Below are positions 53,124 through 61,720 of a stretch of DNA of 64,000 bases, in pieces (position 1 is the first letter of the stretch; each line of letters opens with the position of its first letter). Below the pieces are notes generated by a model that saw nothing but the letters and a program-made list of their open reading frames with translations, made no database searches and was not told the DNA's origin. The translations under genes were made by a program, and so were the position numbers. Origin of the DNA: Neiella holothuriorum (GTDB lineage Bacteria; Pseudomonadota; Gammaproteobacteria; Enterobacterales; Neiellaceae); NCBI RefSeq assembly GCF_019457915.1, contig NZ_JAHZSS010000005.1:1-64000 (forward strand), read 5' to 3'.

Positions 53124-54059
53124 TCAAGTTTCAGCGGTTTTGATTGGGTTAATGAAATGCTCGATATCAGCCAAACTCAGTTCTGGCGTAGCCCCTGCGC
53201 GTTGCGCCACCATAGAACCCACTGCACAGGCAAAATTTAGCATTTGCTGCGGTTTATCGTGGGTACATAGCTGATAGATCAGCGCACCAAGGAAATTATC
53301 CCCCGCGCCCACAGTATCAGCCACTTTAACGTGATAACCAGCATGATAAGCATACTGATCATCGAGTTTTAAAATAGCGCCATGAGCCCCTTGGGTAACG
53401 CACAAAAAGCGCGTGTTGGTGCGCTCCGCCACAAACTCCAAATGCTGATCAAGACCGTGAAACGGCGAACCAAGATGGGCGGCTATTTCCAGCAATTCTT
53501 CATCGTTTAACTTGATGAAATCTGCTTGTTCCATTAACGAAATGAGTTTTTCAATGGTGTAGTGCGGCGCGCGTAGATTGACATCAAAGATCTTGAAGTT
53601 TGCCACTTTGAGCATCTGTTGAAGGGTGTTGTACGAACAATCGGCTCGCCCCACTAAACTGCCAAAGACAAACGCATCAGCAGATGATACCGCCGCCAAT
53701 AACGCGTCACTTGGCGCGACGTTGTCCCATGCCGTATCTTCAACAATCTGGTAGCTGGCCGAACCTTTACTATCGAGCGTAACCCGCACTTCGCTGGTCG
53801 CTTTGGTTGGATGTTGCAATACCAAATCGGTTGCGACACCGCGCCCTTTGATAAAGTCCAGCAACTCCGCGCCAAGGGCATCGCGCCCTACACTGCTAAT
53901 GATTTTCGCAGGCAAGCCAAGCGCATTTAGGCGAAGGCACACGTTCAGTGGAGCACCGCCAACGCGGCGCTCGTCTGGAAACACGTCCCATAAGACTTCA
54001 CCAAAACAGCTAATTGTCGGCTTTGGGTTTTCACTCAATCTTGGGATTAATGCGGTCAT
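53124..54059 (-). CDS. PfkB-family carbohydrate kinase, probably fructokinase
   Basis: A 311-residue ribokinase-fold kinase. It has F-G-E-V-L-W-D at the N-terminus, G-G-A-P-L-N-V and the catalytic D-T-V-G-A-G-D-N-F, where Asp is the general base. W-D-V-F-P and G-G-A-P-L-N-V-C are typical of bacterial fructokinases. It would turn fructose from the adjacent mannitol-type dehydrogenase into fructose-6-phosphate. The ATG overlaps the dehydrogenase stop in TGATG, with GGAGG seven bases upstream. Confidence 0.88.
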   Translation of the reverse strand: MTALIPRLSENPKPTISCFGEVLWDVFPDERRVGGAPLNVCLRLNALGLPAKIISSVGRDALGAELLDFIKGRGVATDLVLQHPTKATSEVRVTLDSKGSASYQIVEDTAWDNVAPSDALLAAVSSADAFVFGSLVGRADCSYNTLQQMLKVANFKIFDVNLRAPHYTIEKLISLMEQADFIKLNDEELLEIAAHLGSPFHGLDQHLEFVAERTNTRFLCVTQGAHGAILKLDDQYAYHAGYHVKVADTVGAGDNFLGALIYQLCTHDKPQQMLNFACAVGSMVAQRAGATPELSLADIEHFINPIKTAET

Positions 54060-55624
54060 CACTCAACCTCCACACTCGCGCTCAACTGATCTTCCATTAG
54101 CGTTTTAATGGCTAGATTTGGCGCATACAAACGCGCAATACACTGGCGGTAAACATGACTAAATGTGGCATTGTGTTTGAGATCGCCAAACAAGTCTTCT
54201 ATCGCTAGAAAAGCGAGTGGATCGGCTTGAGTGTTGGCTGCATGGTGATGAAGCTCCTGTGCCATATCGTCGCTAATTTCAAGGGCATTGCCGTGCTGAT
54301 CCACACGTTTGTCGCTATATAAACACCAACTCGCCAACACTAAGGTTGCCAATTCGATTTGGCATTCGGCTTTATAGTCCAACTGAGAATCGGCAACACG
54401 TGATAAGTTTTCTTGCACGGTGGCAATTAGAAATTTCGGCAATTTAGCCGAGCTCTGCAGGCAAATGCGCGCCAAGCTGTCTTTGATGTTGGGGTTCGAG
54501 AAGCGCTCAATTAACGTGTCTTTATAGGCCGTTAAATCAATGCCTGGCAACGCATCTAGCAGCGGCGTTACTTCATCATCCATAAAAGTTCTTAAGTAAC
54601 GGGCAAATAGTAGATCGCAGACCGCTTCATCAATCGTCGCAAAACCATGAATTGCCCCCAGTAAGCCAAGCACCGAGTGGCCAGCGTTCAGCAATCGAAT
54701 CTTCATTTTCTCGTAGGGCGTGACATCAGTAACAAACTGCCCACCAGCGCGATCCCAGTCAGGGCGCCCATTACAGAAGTCATCTTCAATAACCCACTGA
54801 CTAAAGGCTTCACACGTGATCGGCCAACGATCGTCAATAGCAAACTCATGGGCAAGATAATTGATGTCGTTGTCAGTGGTAACCGGCGTAATGCGGTCGA
54901 CCATACCGTTTGGAAACGAAACATGCTCAGCAACCCAACGAGCCAAATCGGTATCGAATAGTTCGATAAACGCCAGCAACATTTTGCGCGTGACAGCGCC
55001 GTTGTGCTGAATGTTGTCACACGACTGAACCGTAAACGGTTTTAAACCCGCATCTCGGCGTGCCTTTAAGCCTGCCGCCAAATAACCAAAGGTGGTTTTA
55101 GGTTGCGCTGGGTTCAATGCATCATGCTGAATATCTGGGTGGCTGCCATCAAACTCGCCAGTCGCCGGGTTAAAGTGATAACCGCCTTCGGTGATGGTTA
55201 GCGACACCACTTTGGTCGTTTCGCTAGCTAGCTTATCGATTACGGCTTGTTGGCTATCCGGCGCAAATAAGAAGTCGATCATTGCGCCAATCACGCGATT
55301 TTCGACCGTTCCGTTCGGATGACGAACAATCAGGGTGTAAAGGTAGTCTTGTTGCTTGAGGATTTGCGCTAACTCACGGTTAGCTTCCAGTAAGCCAACA
55401 CCACAGATTGCCCATTGCTCATTACCCGGTTGCTGTAACAACTGATCGATGTACATTGCCTGATGAGCACGGTGGAAGCCGCCGACGCCAATATGGACGA
55501 TGCCGGCAGAGAGCTTGCTACGGTCATAATTGGGTACTTCAATCGCAGCCGGTAACTTGGCAAGGCTAGCTTGTTTCAATTCAATCGTTTGCTGCGAAGT
55601 CTTGTGTGGGTTTTCGGTTGTCAT
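54059..55624 (-). CDS. mannitol 2-dehydrogenase-family polyol dehydrogenase
   Basis: A 521-residue long-chain polyol dehydrogenase. I-V-H-I-G-V-G-G-F-H-R-A-H-Q is the nucleotide-binding region, and K-M-K-I-R-L-L-N-A-G-H-S carries the catalytic Lys and the family N-x-x-H-S pattern. F-P-N-G-M-V-D-R-I-T-P is another signature. These enzymes oxidise mannitol (to fructose), arabinitol, sorbitol or fructuronate. AGGAGTT precedes the ATG at 55624, which avoids a short out-of-family extension from 55672. With the kinase it gives a mannitol-to-fructose-6-phosphate route. Confidence 0.9.
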   Translation of the reverse strand: MTTENPHKTSQQTIELKQASLAKLPAAIEVPNYDRSKLSAGIVHIGVGGFHRAHQAMYIDQLLQQPGNEQWAICGVGLLEANRELAQILKQQDYLYTLIVRHPNGTVENRVIGAMIDFLFAPDSQQAVIDKLASETTKVVSLTITEGGYHFNPATGEFDGSHPDIQHDALNPAQPKTTFGYLAAGLKARRDAGLKPFTVQSCDNIQHNGAVTRKMLLAFIELFDTDLARWVAEHVSFPNGMVDRITPVTTDNDINYLAHEFAIDDRWPITCEAFSQWVIEDDFCNGRPDWDRAGGQFVTDVTPYEKMKIRLLNAGHSVLGLLGAIHGFATIDEAVCDLLFARYLRTFMDDEVTPLLDALPGIDLTAYKDTLIERFSNPNIKDSLARICLQSSAKLPKFLIATVQENLSRVADSQLDYKAECQIELATLVLASWCLYSDKRVDQHGNALEISDDMAQELHHHAANTQADPLAFLAIEDLFGDLKHNATFSHVYRQCIARLYAPNLAIKTLMEDQLSASVEVE

Positions 55625-55720
55625 TAGAACAACTCCTATCACGTCTTTGTCATTGCTCAGCCAACCATTCATTGACTGAGCTTTATTCGAAAATCGGTTG
55701 AGACCCGGTATGCCGTCGGT

Positions 55721-57487
55721 TTACAGCATGACGGGTGAAGCTTGGCTATCGATGGCTTGCTGCTGCGTCTGCAGCGCAAGCTTTTTTTGCCGCTGTAATG
55801 CCAAATACGAGGTCACGAAATACACAATGGTGCCAATAAAGCAGTAAAACTCGAAGGTGGCTTTATTGCCGGTATAAATGTCGAGCGAGGGGCTGAAAAA
55901 CATCACCTGAACAGCAAAGATGCTAATGACGATTAACGACAGCCACGATGCCGCATTCAGAAACCGGCTAACTAAGCTGTTATCCACCACTTCGGCGGGT
56001 AACGCTGATTGCGCTAACGTTGCTTGGTACGCTTCGATTTGCTCTTGCTCTAATGCTTCGGCTTTGATTTCTGCGCTGTAGTCTTTGCCCGCGCCATACT
56101 GTTTAGCCAGCACCGTATAAACCACAATGGTGAACAGCCACGTTGGAATGAACAGGTAGTAGAACGACATCACATCGACAGCGTTGAGACCAAACCCGAA
56201 CACCAAGGCTAATCCCCAGCTAGCAACCGCAGGCACACTAAAGACAAGGTTCTGATACTTGGCCCAGTAGCGCGTCAAACCAATTTTTGGAAACAACACG
56301 TGCTCAGCGAACACGATGGCACCAACCGGCACCACTAATAGGCCCGCATACGTTAGTAGCGGCAACATCTTGGTAAATACAAATGGGAAGCACGCGATAA
56401 TCACCGTAGCAATGCCGACGATTGCCGTGGTTTTCTTACGCGACACACTGGTGAAAATAGATTGCGCCGCTAACCCTGCCCGATACAAATTGGCATTAGC
56501 CGTTGTCCAGCCAGCAATGATGATGATGACGAAGCCAGAGAAGCCAAGCGCATGATAAGCAACATCGCCCGGATCAAGCTGAGTAATTGAGGTTTGCAAC
56601 AACACGGCAGCACCAGCGCCCATAATACCGGCGGAGATCCACGCTAAGTAATGGCCAAAGAACATGCCGACGCCAGAAAACAAGCCGTAACTTTTCTTCT
56701 TGGCGTAGCGCAAAATCGCCATATCAATCAGGCCAAAGTGAGTGATGGAGTTGGCCGCCCAGGCAAAGCCAATCACTTCCAGCAAACCGATACCCGACTC
56801 GCCTTGGTCATTGGTCCCAGTCCAAATCGAGGTATCGCCTATTTGTAAAAAGTCGCCCCAAGAACCAATGGTTGTGGTACCCAGTACGTGATTAGACAAA
56901 GCAGGAAACAACGCAAACGAGCCGGAGATGAAGATAACAAAGAGCCACGGTGCGCAAATTTTTGAGAAATCCGCCACGGTGGTAAAACCATACATAGCGA
57001 CCAATACCACGATGGAGCCAACTGCCAGCACAATAGCCACAAACCAGAAGCTATTGGGATACCAATTGAGCTGCGCCGGAATATCGAACAAGAACCGCAC
57101 CGCCGTTGACGAGACGGTAATCATGGCGGCTGAAATCACCGAAAATATCACCACGTTGGCCCAGTTATAGAGCTTGGTCATGGAGTTACCGGCAATTTTA
57201 TTCAGGTAGTTATACAGGCTCATGCGGGTTTCAACCGCAATTGGCGTGGTCACTAACCACCATGAACACATGGCCAGTAAGTTACCAATAAGCAAGCCTA
57301 AAAGAATGTCTCTGGTACTGGCACCTAAGGCAACGAACGTGGCGCCAATCACGAATTCAGTGGCTGCAACATGTTCACCCGCATATAGACCTGCGAAGTG
57401 TTTCCAGCCATGGAGCTTGTGCTTAGCTACTGGCATTTGTTCTTCATTCATATTGGCGAATGATGAGGTGGACTGTTTAGTTGTCAT
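55721..57487 (-). CDS. NCS1-family permease of the polyol cluster
   Basis: A 588-residue polytopic transporter with about twelve segments. H-G-W-K-H-F-A-G-L-Y-A-G-E-H-V-A-A-T-E-F and the following helices match the NCS1 (cytosine/purine/allantoin) group. The C-terminal tail is long. NCS1 members normally carry nucleobases, hydantoin or vitamins, but this one sits between a SorC regulator and a polyol dehydrogenase, so mannitol or a related polyol is the plausible cargo. It would replace the PTS or ABC importer usually found with mannitol genes. Confidence 0.88.
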   Translation of the reverse strand: MTTKQSTSSFANMNEEQMPVAKHKLHGWKHFAGLYAGEHVAATEFVIGATFVALGASTRDILLGLLIGNLLAMCSWWLVTTPIAVETRMSLYNYLNKIAGNSMTKLYNWANVVIFSVISAAMITVSSTAVRFLFDIPAQLNWYPNSFWFVAIVLAVGSIVVLVAMYGFTTVADFSKICAPWLFVIFISGSFALFPALSNHVLGTTTIGSWGDFLQIGDTSIWTGTNDQGESGIGLLEVIGFAWAANSITHFGLIDMAILRYAKKKSYGLFSGVGMFFGHYLAWISAGIMGAGAAVLLQTSITQLDPGDVAYHALGFSGFVIIIIAGWTTANANLYRAGLAAQSIFTSVSRKKTTAIVGIATVIIACFPFVFTKMLPLLTYAGLLVVPVGAIVFAEHVLFPKIGLTRYWAKYQNLVFSVPAVASWGLALVFGFGLNAVDVMSFYYLFIPTWLFTIVVYTVLAKQYGAGKDYSAEIKAEALEQEQIEAYQATLAQSALPAEVVDNSLVSRFLNAASWLSLIVISIFAVQVMFFSPSLDIYTGNKATFEFYCFIGTIVYFVTSYLALQRQKKLALQTQQQAIDSQASPVML

Positions 57488-57579
57488 GATGAACTCTCCA
57501 ACTAATCCTGCGTGTCATTTAAAATCATCGTGGCAAGTTTGCAGACTCATTCACGACGTATGAATTGCTGAGCAAAGCG

Positions 57580-58542
57580 CTAAGGGGTTCGCTTTAAAAT
57601 TTGTTCAGCGGTGTACTCATTGGTGATCAGTGCGTTGATCAAACGCCCTCGCAAGGCACAGTCCATTGCAGAAACTTTATCTTCGCCGGCTGCAACGCCA
57701 TAAACAGGCTTATTGGGCGCAGCAATAATCGGTGCGCTGGCAACTCGGCTATTAATCGTATTGGGTAACAAACGGCCATTCTGGTCATAAACCCAGCTAA
57801 TGATTTCGCCCGCAGCGCCGGCTTGCTTCAGCTCATCGAGCTCTGCTTGGCAAATAAATCCGTCCACAAGCAGCGGCGGCTGTTCGCCCATATGACCAAC
57901 GCCCACGAAACATGCATCGGCTTGCTCGGCTAATGCCAAGATGCTCTGCACAGCATGGAGGTTATGGAGCGTGTCTTTTTCGGCGGTAGATTCAGCGACA
58001 ACCGGCAATGGCATGGGGTAATGACGCGCTTGAGTGCGGTTAGCCATTCCCACCACGATGTCGTATTGTGACGCCGCACCATCGGACATCATATTGCCCA
58101 CCAGAGAGACCAATTTGTGTTGTGGACAATTCATCGCTGGCATTTCATCAGCAATACTTTTTAGTGCTCGGCCAGTACCAAATGCCAAGGTTGTTGGCAT
58201 ACCAGAATTTAAGTAGCGCTCGACAATCGTCGCACCGCGCTGAGCTAAACCAGTAATGGCAGACGGTGAAGCCGGATCACTAGGAACAATTTCACAATCG
58301 ACCAAGCCAAACCGCTCGGTTAACGCTTGTGCCAAATCCATGCACTTAGCAATCGGATGATCCAAACGAACTTTCACTAGGCCTTCGGTCACAGCCAGTG
58401 TCACCAAGCGCTGGGCAGACTGGCGCGATACTTTTAATTTTTGAGCAATTTCCTCTTGGGTGTTTTTGCCCACGTAATAAAGCCACCCGGCTCGGGCTGC
58501 GTCTTCTAGTCGTTTCAGTTCACTGTTCGATTTAGTCGTCAC
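57580..58542 (-). CDS. SorC-family transcriptional regulator
   Basis: A 320-residue sugar-responsive regulator. The N-terminal helix-turn-helix is T-Q-E-E-I-A-Q-K-L-K-V-S-R-Q-S-A-Q-R-L-V; the rest is a SorC sugar-phosphate-binding domain with L-A-F-G-T-G-R-A-L and G-V-A-A-G-E-D-K. Members sense phosphorylated sugars or polyols and control nearby catabolic genes. It is directly upstream of the permease-dehydrogenase-kinase genes and is their likely regulator. An ATTCA/TGAAT pair at 57549-57565, before the permease, is a weak operator candidate. Confidence 0.9.
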   Translation of the reverse strand: MTTKSNSELKRLEDAARAGWLYYVGKNTQEEIAQKLKVSRQSAQRLVTLAVTEGLVKVRLDHPIAKCMDLAQALTERFGLVDCEIVPSDPASPSAITGLAQRGATIVERYLNSGMPTTLAFGTGRALKSIADEMPAMNCPQHKLVSLVGNMMSDGAASQYDIVVGMANRTQARHYPMPLPVVAESTAEKDTLHNLHAVQSILALAEQADACFVGVGHMGEQPPLLVDGFICQAELDELKQAGAAGEIISWVYDQNGRLLPNTINSRVASAPIIAAPNKPVYGVAAGEDKVSAMDCALRGRLINALITNEYTAEQILKRTP

Positions 58543-58578
58543 TGCTAGCTCCTAAGTTCGGCTTAATACGTTCAAAAA

Positions 58579-59247
58579 TTAGGCTAAAAAAAGTGATGGA
58601 TAGTGCTGTTCAAACTGTTGCCATTGCTCAAGAACGGCAACATTTGGGTAACGTTCGGTCACTTCTGTTATTTGGTTATTCAAGTGTTTGCCGCCCCGGT
58701 AATGCAGCGGCACCATCCCAGCTTTCAGTGCAGCGGTCACACCAAAATAGCTATCTTCAATAACAAGACATTTGTGGGTAGGAATTGCCATTTGTTGCGC
58801 CGCATAAAGGAATAAATCTGGTGCGGGTTTGCCGTGTTTAACTTGCTGAGCGGTAAACACCCAACCGGCAAAATTTTCAGTTAGGCCAACAATAGAAAGT
58901 GCTCGAGCCGTGCGCTCAATGCTGCTGCTAGTTGCGATGCAGTATGGCCGGCGAAGTCGTTTTAACGTGTCTTTAAACCCCTCGGTCACCTGCAATGACG
59001 TTTCAAACGCTGCTAGCAATTGTTGGCGGTATTCGTGCTCAAAGGAGTCGGCCAGATCGACACCGAAATGGTTTTTGATTTTTGTTTTTACTGACTCAAA
59101 ACTCGCCCCCAGAAAATGTTGCTGGACATGCTGGGTATCGATATTGATGCCTTGCTGCGCCAATTTTTCAATGAGCACAGTGGCGCTGATAATTTCACTA
59201 TCAATCACCACGCCATCGCAATCAAAAATCACACATTCTGGGTTCAC
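58579..59247 (-). CDS. HAD-family sugar phosphatase/beta-phosphoglucomutase-like
   Basis: A 222-residue HAD hydrolase. Motif I is F-D-C-D-G-V-V-I-D (nucleophile Asp and acid Asp), motif II is A-T-S-S-S, the Lys is in K-H-G-K-P-A-P-D, and motif IV is V-I-E-D-S-Y-F-G. It should dephosphorylate a small sugar phosphate. A GTG at 59247 preceded by GAGG gives the normal N-terminus; earlier ATG codons add a hydrophobic extension without a binding site. It heads the polyol cluster; a polyol- or fructose-phosphate substrate is inference. Confidence 0.85.
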   Translation of the reverse strand: MNPECVIFDCDGVVIDSEIISATVLIEKLAQQGINIDTQHVQQHFLGASFESVKTKIKNHFGVDLADSFEHEYRQQLLAAFETSLQVTEGFKDTLKRLRRPYCIATSSSIERTARALSIVGLTENFAGWVFTAQQVKHGKPAPDLFLYAAQQMAIPTHKCLVIEDSYFGVTAALKAGMVPLHYRGGKHLNNQITEVTERYPNVAVLEQWQQFEQHYPSLFLA

Positions 59248-59340
59248 TGCTAATCCTCGTATCATCATTTCGACAAAAACCACATTGAGCATTTGCCCAA
59301 CCAATGAGCACATAATCATATTCGATTCTTTTTTAATCAA

Positions 59341-59867
59341 TCAGCGGGTTATCAGAATGCGGGATAGCGCACAAAAATAGTCAAACGGGATGGGCAGCAG
59401 GTCGAATCATAAACATAACTAACTGGTTTCATACGAATTTTTAAAGATTTATATACATAAATGAACAACGTGAGAATAAACAACAGGTTATCGAGTGACA
59501 TCAGTAACCAGAGCTTACCTTTACTCGATATTTAGATTTATTGCGTATCGTTGCCGTTGTAGCTCGAAGTGTTTTGACTGCAAACGTGAGCACAGTTAGC
59601 GAAAGCGCCTAGCTGCGCGTTCATCTGATTTGAGCGGGTTTGAACGGATGATTGATGGCACGCGCCAGCATTCGTCGCTGGCATTGGAGATCTACCTAAG
59701 AGAAGAAGAAAACACCCGTCACATTCACGCCGCAATGTTTAACTTCTCAAGAGTAATGTTGGGCAGCGCCCTCCCCCTCATTGTGTTGCTCAACAAACCA
59801 AAAGGCACGATCTCAGGAGGTGTTTACAAGACGTCACGGCGTTGAGTTAGGCGGATCTCTAATTCAC
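59341..59867. other. gene-free stretch between the polyol and glucan clusters
   Basis: No gene is supported in these 527 bases. Short open frames on either strand (about 59538-59845) have no recognisable family, no clear ribosome binding site, and amino acid make-up typical of chance frames. The part near 59400-59560 is AT-rich and may hold the polyol cluster promoter, which must read leftward. Confidence 0.5.
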
Positions 59868-59894
59868 TAAAAAGCCCCGTCAAATGACAGGGCT
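59868..59894 (-). terminator. intrinsic terminator of the GH30 gene
   Basis: On the minus strand AGCCCTGTCA and TGACGGGGCT pair with one mismatch around a short loop, followed by TTTTTAGT. It is 38 bases past the GH30 stop codon and reads leftward with that gene. Confidence 0.75.
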
Positions 59895-59931
59895 ATTCGC
59901 AATATTGCGGTTTGGATAAAACGGTTGTGTT

Positions 59932-61536
59932 TTAGCGAGCATGCAAGTGAATGGTTTGCATCGCTCTTGGCGCCATTTGAACCGAATATTGATTGCCTTC
60001 CAGCACAATGTTTAAGTCCAGCTCTTTATCATTGCGGTTGAAAACGACTACAGCAATGGAGCCATCAACGTTTTTAGCTGCGGTGTATTTAACGCCGTCA
60101 ACAACATCGCCATCAACGCCAATACGGTGTGCGCCTGGGCGAATGAATTTACTGAAGTGACTCAGTAAATAGTAAAGTGGCGTATAAGTAACCTGATGAG
60201 TTTCTGGGTTTATGAGTACCGGCGCACTATTAAAGTTGTCATAAGGGTTGGGCTGACCTTTGTGACTCAGTATGGCGCACCATTCAACATACCCTTGGGT
60301 ACCGTGGTTGAGATCGGTAAGAATGTCATATGCATAAGTATCAAACGGGACGAAGGTGCCAGCATAATCAGTACTGTCGCGCCAGTACTGTCCAATCGGG
60401 TCATTCGCATCAATATCAATGCTCGACTCGGTATGGATCATCGCTTTGCTGGGCCACGTTTTTTGCAATGTCGCTAACTCATCAGCGTACCAGTTGTTGT
60501 TCGCTAATTCAGAATTGGTATACCAATGAAAGCCAGTTCCCCAAGCGTATTTTGACGCTTCAGGATCAGAGTAAGTAGGCGCAACGTATTCATTCATTTC
60601 ACTTTTATTGTGATCATAAATGAGAACCCGCACGCCAGCTTCTAAATCAGCTACATCAAGATGACCATCGGCTTCTAGTTGCGGACCTAAATGATCGCGT
60701 AGGAAAACTCGCGCTTGTTCGCCGGTCCAGCCATTACTATCCCAACGAGCATCATGGGCGTGCAATGGTTCATTCTGTGGCGTAATGGCCCAAATCGGGA
60801 TCCCTTGTTTCTGATATTCGGTGATGTATTTTGAAATGTACTTTGCCCAAACTGGCTGATACTCAGGCTTTAAGTGACCATTGGTCATTTCCGCAGTTTC
60901 ACCCGTTTTCATCCAAGATGGTGGGCTCCAAGGTGACGCGATAATGTTGAAATCGGCGCCTTCAATTGACATGGCTTCCAATATCATGGGAATCAAGTCA
61001 TAACTAGGATCGTCAAGTTCAATCCCTCTAACTTGCACATTTTCATCGCCGCTAAATCCTTTCAAATCTTCGTGAAGACTAAACGTAGAGAGACTGTCAT
61101 CACCTTCCTCAACGTATGAATAGTGGTTATTTGAGTAATCACTACTGTTGATATGTGTGCGAGTTAAGGTAAATCCGGCGCCTTCAGTAGGGCTAAATAG
61201 TCGAGTCAGTACTTCTCGGCGTTGGCTCTGGGGAATTGCCGCTAAGTTCCACGCCGAAGACTCGGTAAATGAAGCACCAAACCCATAATATTGCTGGAAC
61301 TCTCTTTCAGGCAGTAAGTTAAGGCTAATGGTGTTTGGCTTAACCTGAGTGTTTTGTGATGCATCTAACGTCGTAATTAGCGCTAAGTTATCTCCCGCAA
61401 ATGATGTTTGATAAACAGCTGCGGCAAAGGCTTGCTGATCAACTTGTGGCTGTTCTTCAACGTATGAACAAGCGGTTAAACCGCCATAAGCGCATGTCAG
61501 AGCAATTAACGAGTTACGATATTTAGTGTGAGTCAT
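59932..61536 (-). CDS. GH30-family glycoside hydrolase lipoprotein
   Basis: A 534-residue outer-envelope lipoprotein with lipobox L-T-A-C (Cys23). The TIM-barrel plus beta-domain architecture is that of GH30 (glucosylceramidase-like). Markers are G-F-G-A-S-F-T-E-S-S-A-W, A-S-P-W-S-P-P-S-W-M-K, the acid/base Glu in T-P-Q-N-E-P and the nucleophile Glu in I-H-T-E-S-S. Bacterial relatives act on beta-1,6-glucans or glucosides. With the TonB-dependent receptor gene just upstream it forms a likely glucan or glucoside uptake unit. Confidence 0.92.
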   Translation of the reverse strand: MTHTKYRNSLIALTCAYGGLTACSYVEEQPQVDQQAFAAAVYQTSFAGDNLALITTLDASQNTQVKPNTISLNLLPEREFQQYYGFGASFTESSAWNLAAIPQSQRREVLTRLFSPTEGAGFTLTRTHINSSDYSNNHYSYVEEGDDSLSTFSLHEDLKGFSGDENVQVRGIELDDPSYDLIPMILEAMSIEGADFNIIASPWSPPSWMKTGETAEMTNGHLKPEYQPVWAKYISKYITEYQKQGIPIWAITPQNEPLHAHDARWDSNGWTGEQARVFLRDHLGPQLEADGHLDVADLEAGVRVLIYDHNKSEMNEYVAPTYSDPEASKYAWGTGFHWYTNSELANNNWYADELATLQKTWPSKAMIHTESSIDIDANDPIGQYWRDSTDYAGTFVPFDTYAYDILTDLNHGTQGYVEWCAILSHKGQPNPYDNFNSAPVLINPETHQVTYTPLYYLLSHFSKFIRPGAHRIGVDGDVVDGVKYTAAKNVDGSIAVVVFNRNDKELDLNIVLEGNQYSVQMAPRAMQTIHLHAR

Positions 61537-61640
61537 GTTAATTAGTAGTCCGTCGATCTAATTTTATTCATGGTTGTAACGAGCATCAGATTTGTTCAAT
61601 GCAAGCGACAACGTTTGTGGGTTATTGAATAAAGGGGATA

Positions 61641-61710
61641 GGCGAACAACAACAAAACTTATGACGCTGTTCGCCAAGAGCTAACAATCACAAAACACGT
61701 GATTGTTAGC
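61641..61710. repeat. two tandem inverted repeats between the receptor and GH30 genes
   Basis: GGCGAACA (61641-61648) pairs with TGTTCGCC (61668-61675). Directly next to it, GCTAACAATCAC (61680-61691) pairs perfectly with GTGATTGTTAGC (61699-61710) around seven bases. The second lies ten bases past the receptor stop. Neither has a T-run on the minus strand. They may end or protect the receptor transcript, or bind a regulator of the GH30 promoter. Confidence 0.5.
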
Positions 61711-61720
61711 CTGTCGCTGC

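Noticed and set aside
55721-57487. Naming the NCS1 permease as a cytosine permease (codB)
   Set aside because: No cytosine deaminase or nucleobase gene is nearby and the context is polyol catabolism.
57549-57565. ATTCA-N7-TGAAT as the SorC operator
   Set aside because: Arms of only five bases with a seven-base gap are expected by chance; mentioned under the regulator but not listed as a site.
59538-59845. Two overlapping short open frames before the GH30 terminator
   Set aside because: No recognisable family, poor starts and low-complexity composition; they read like chance frames.
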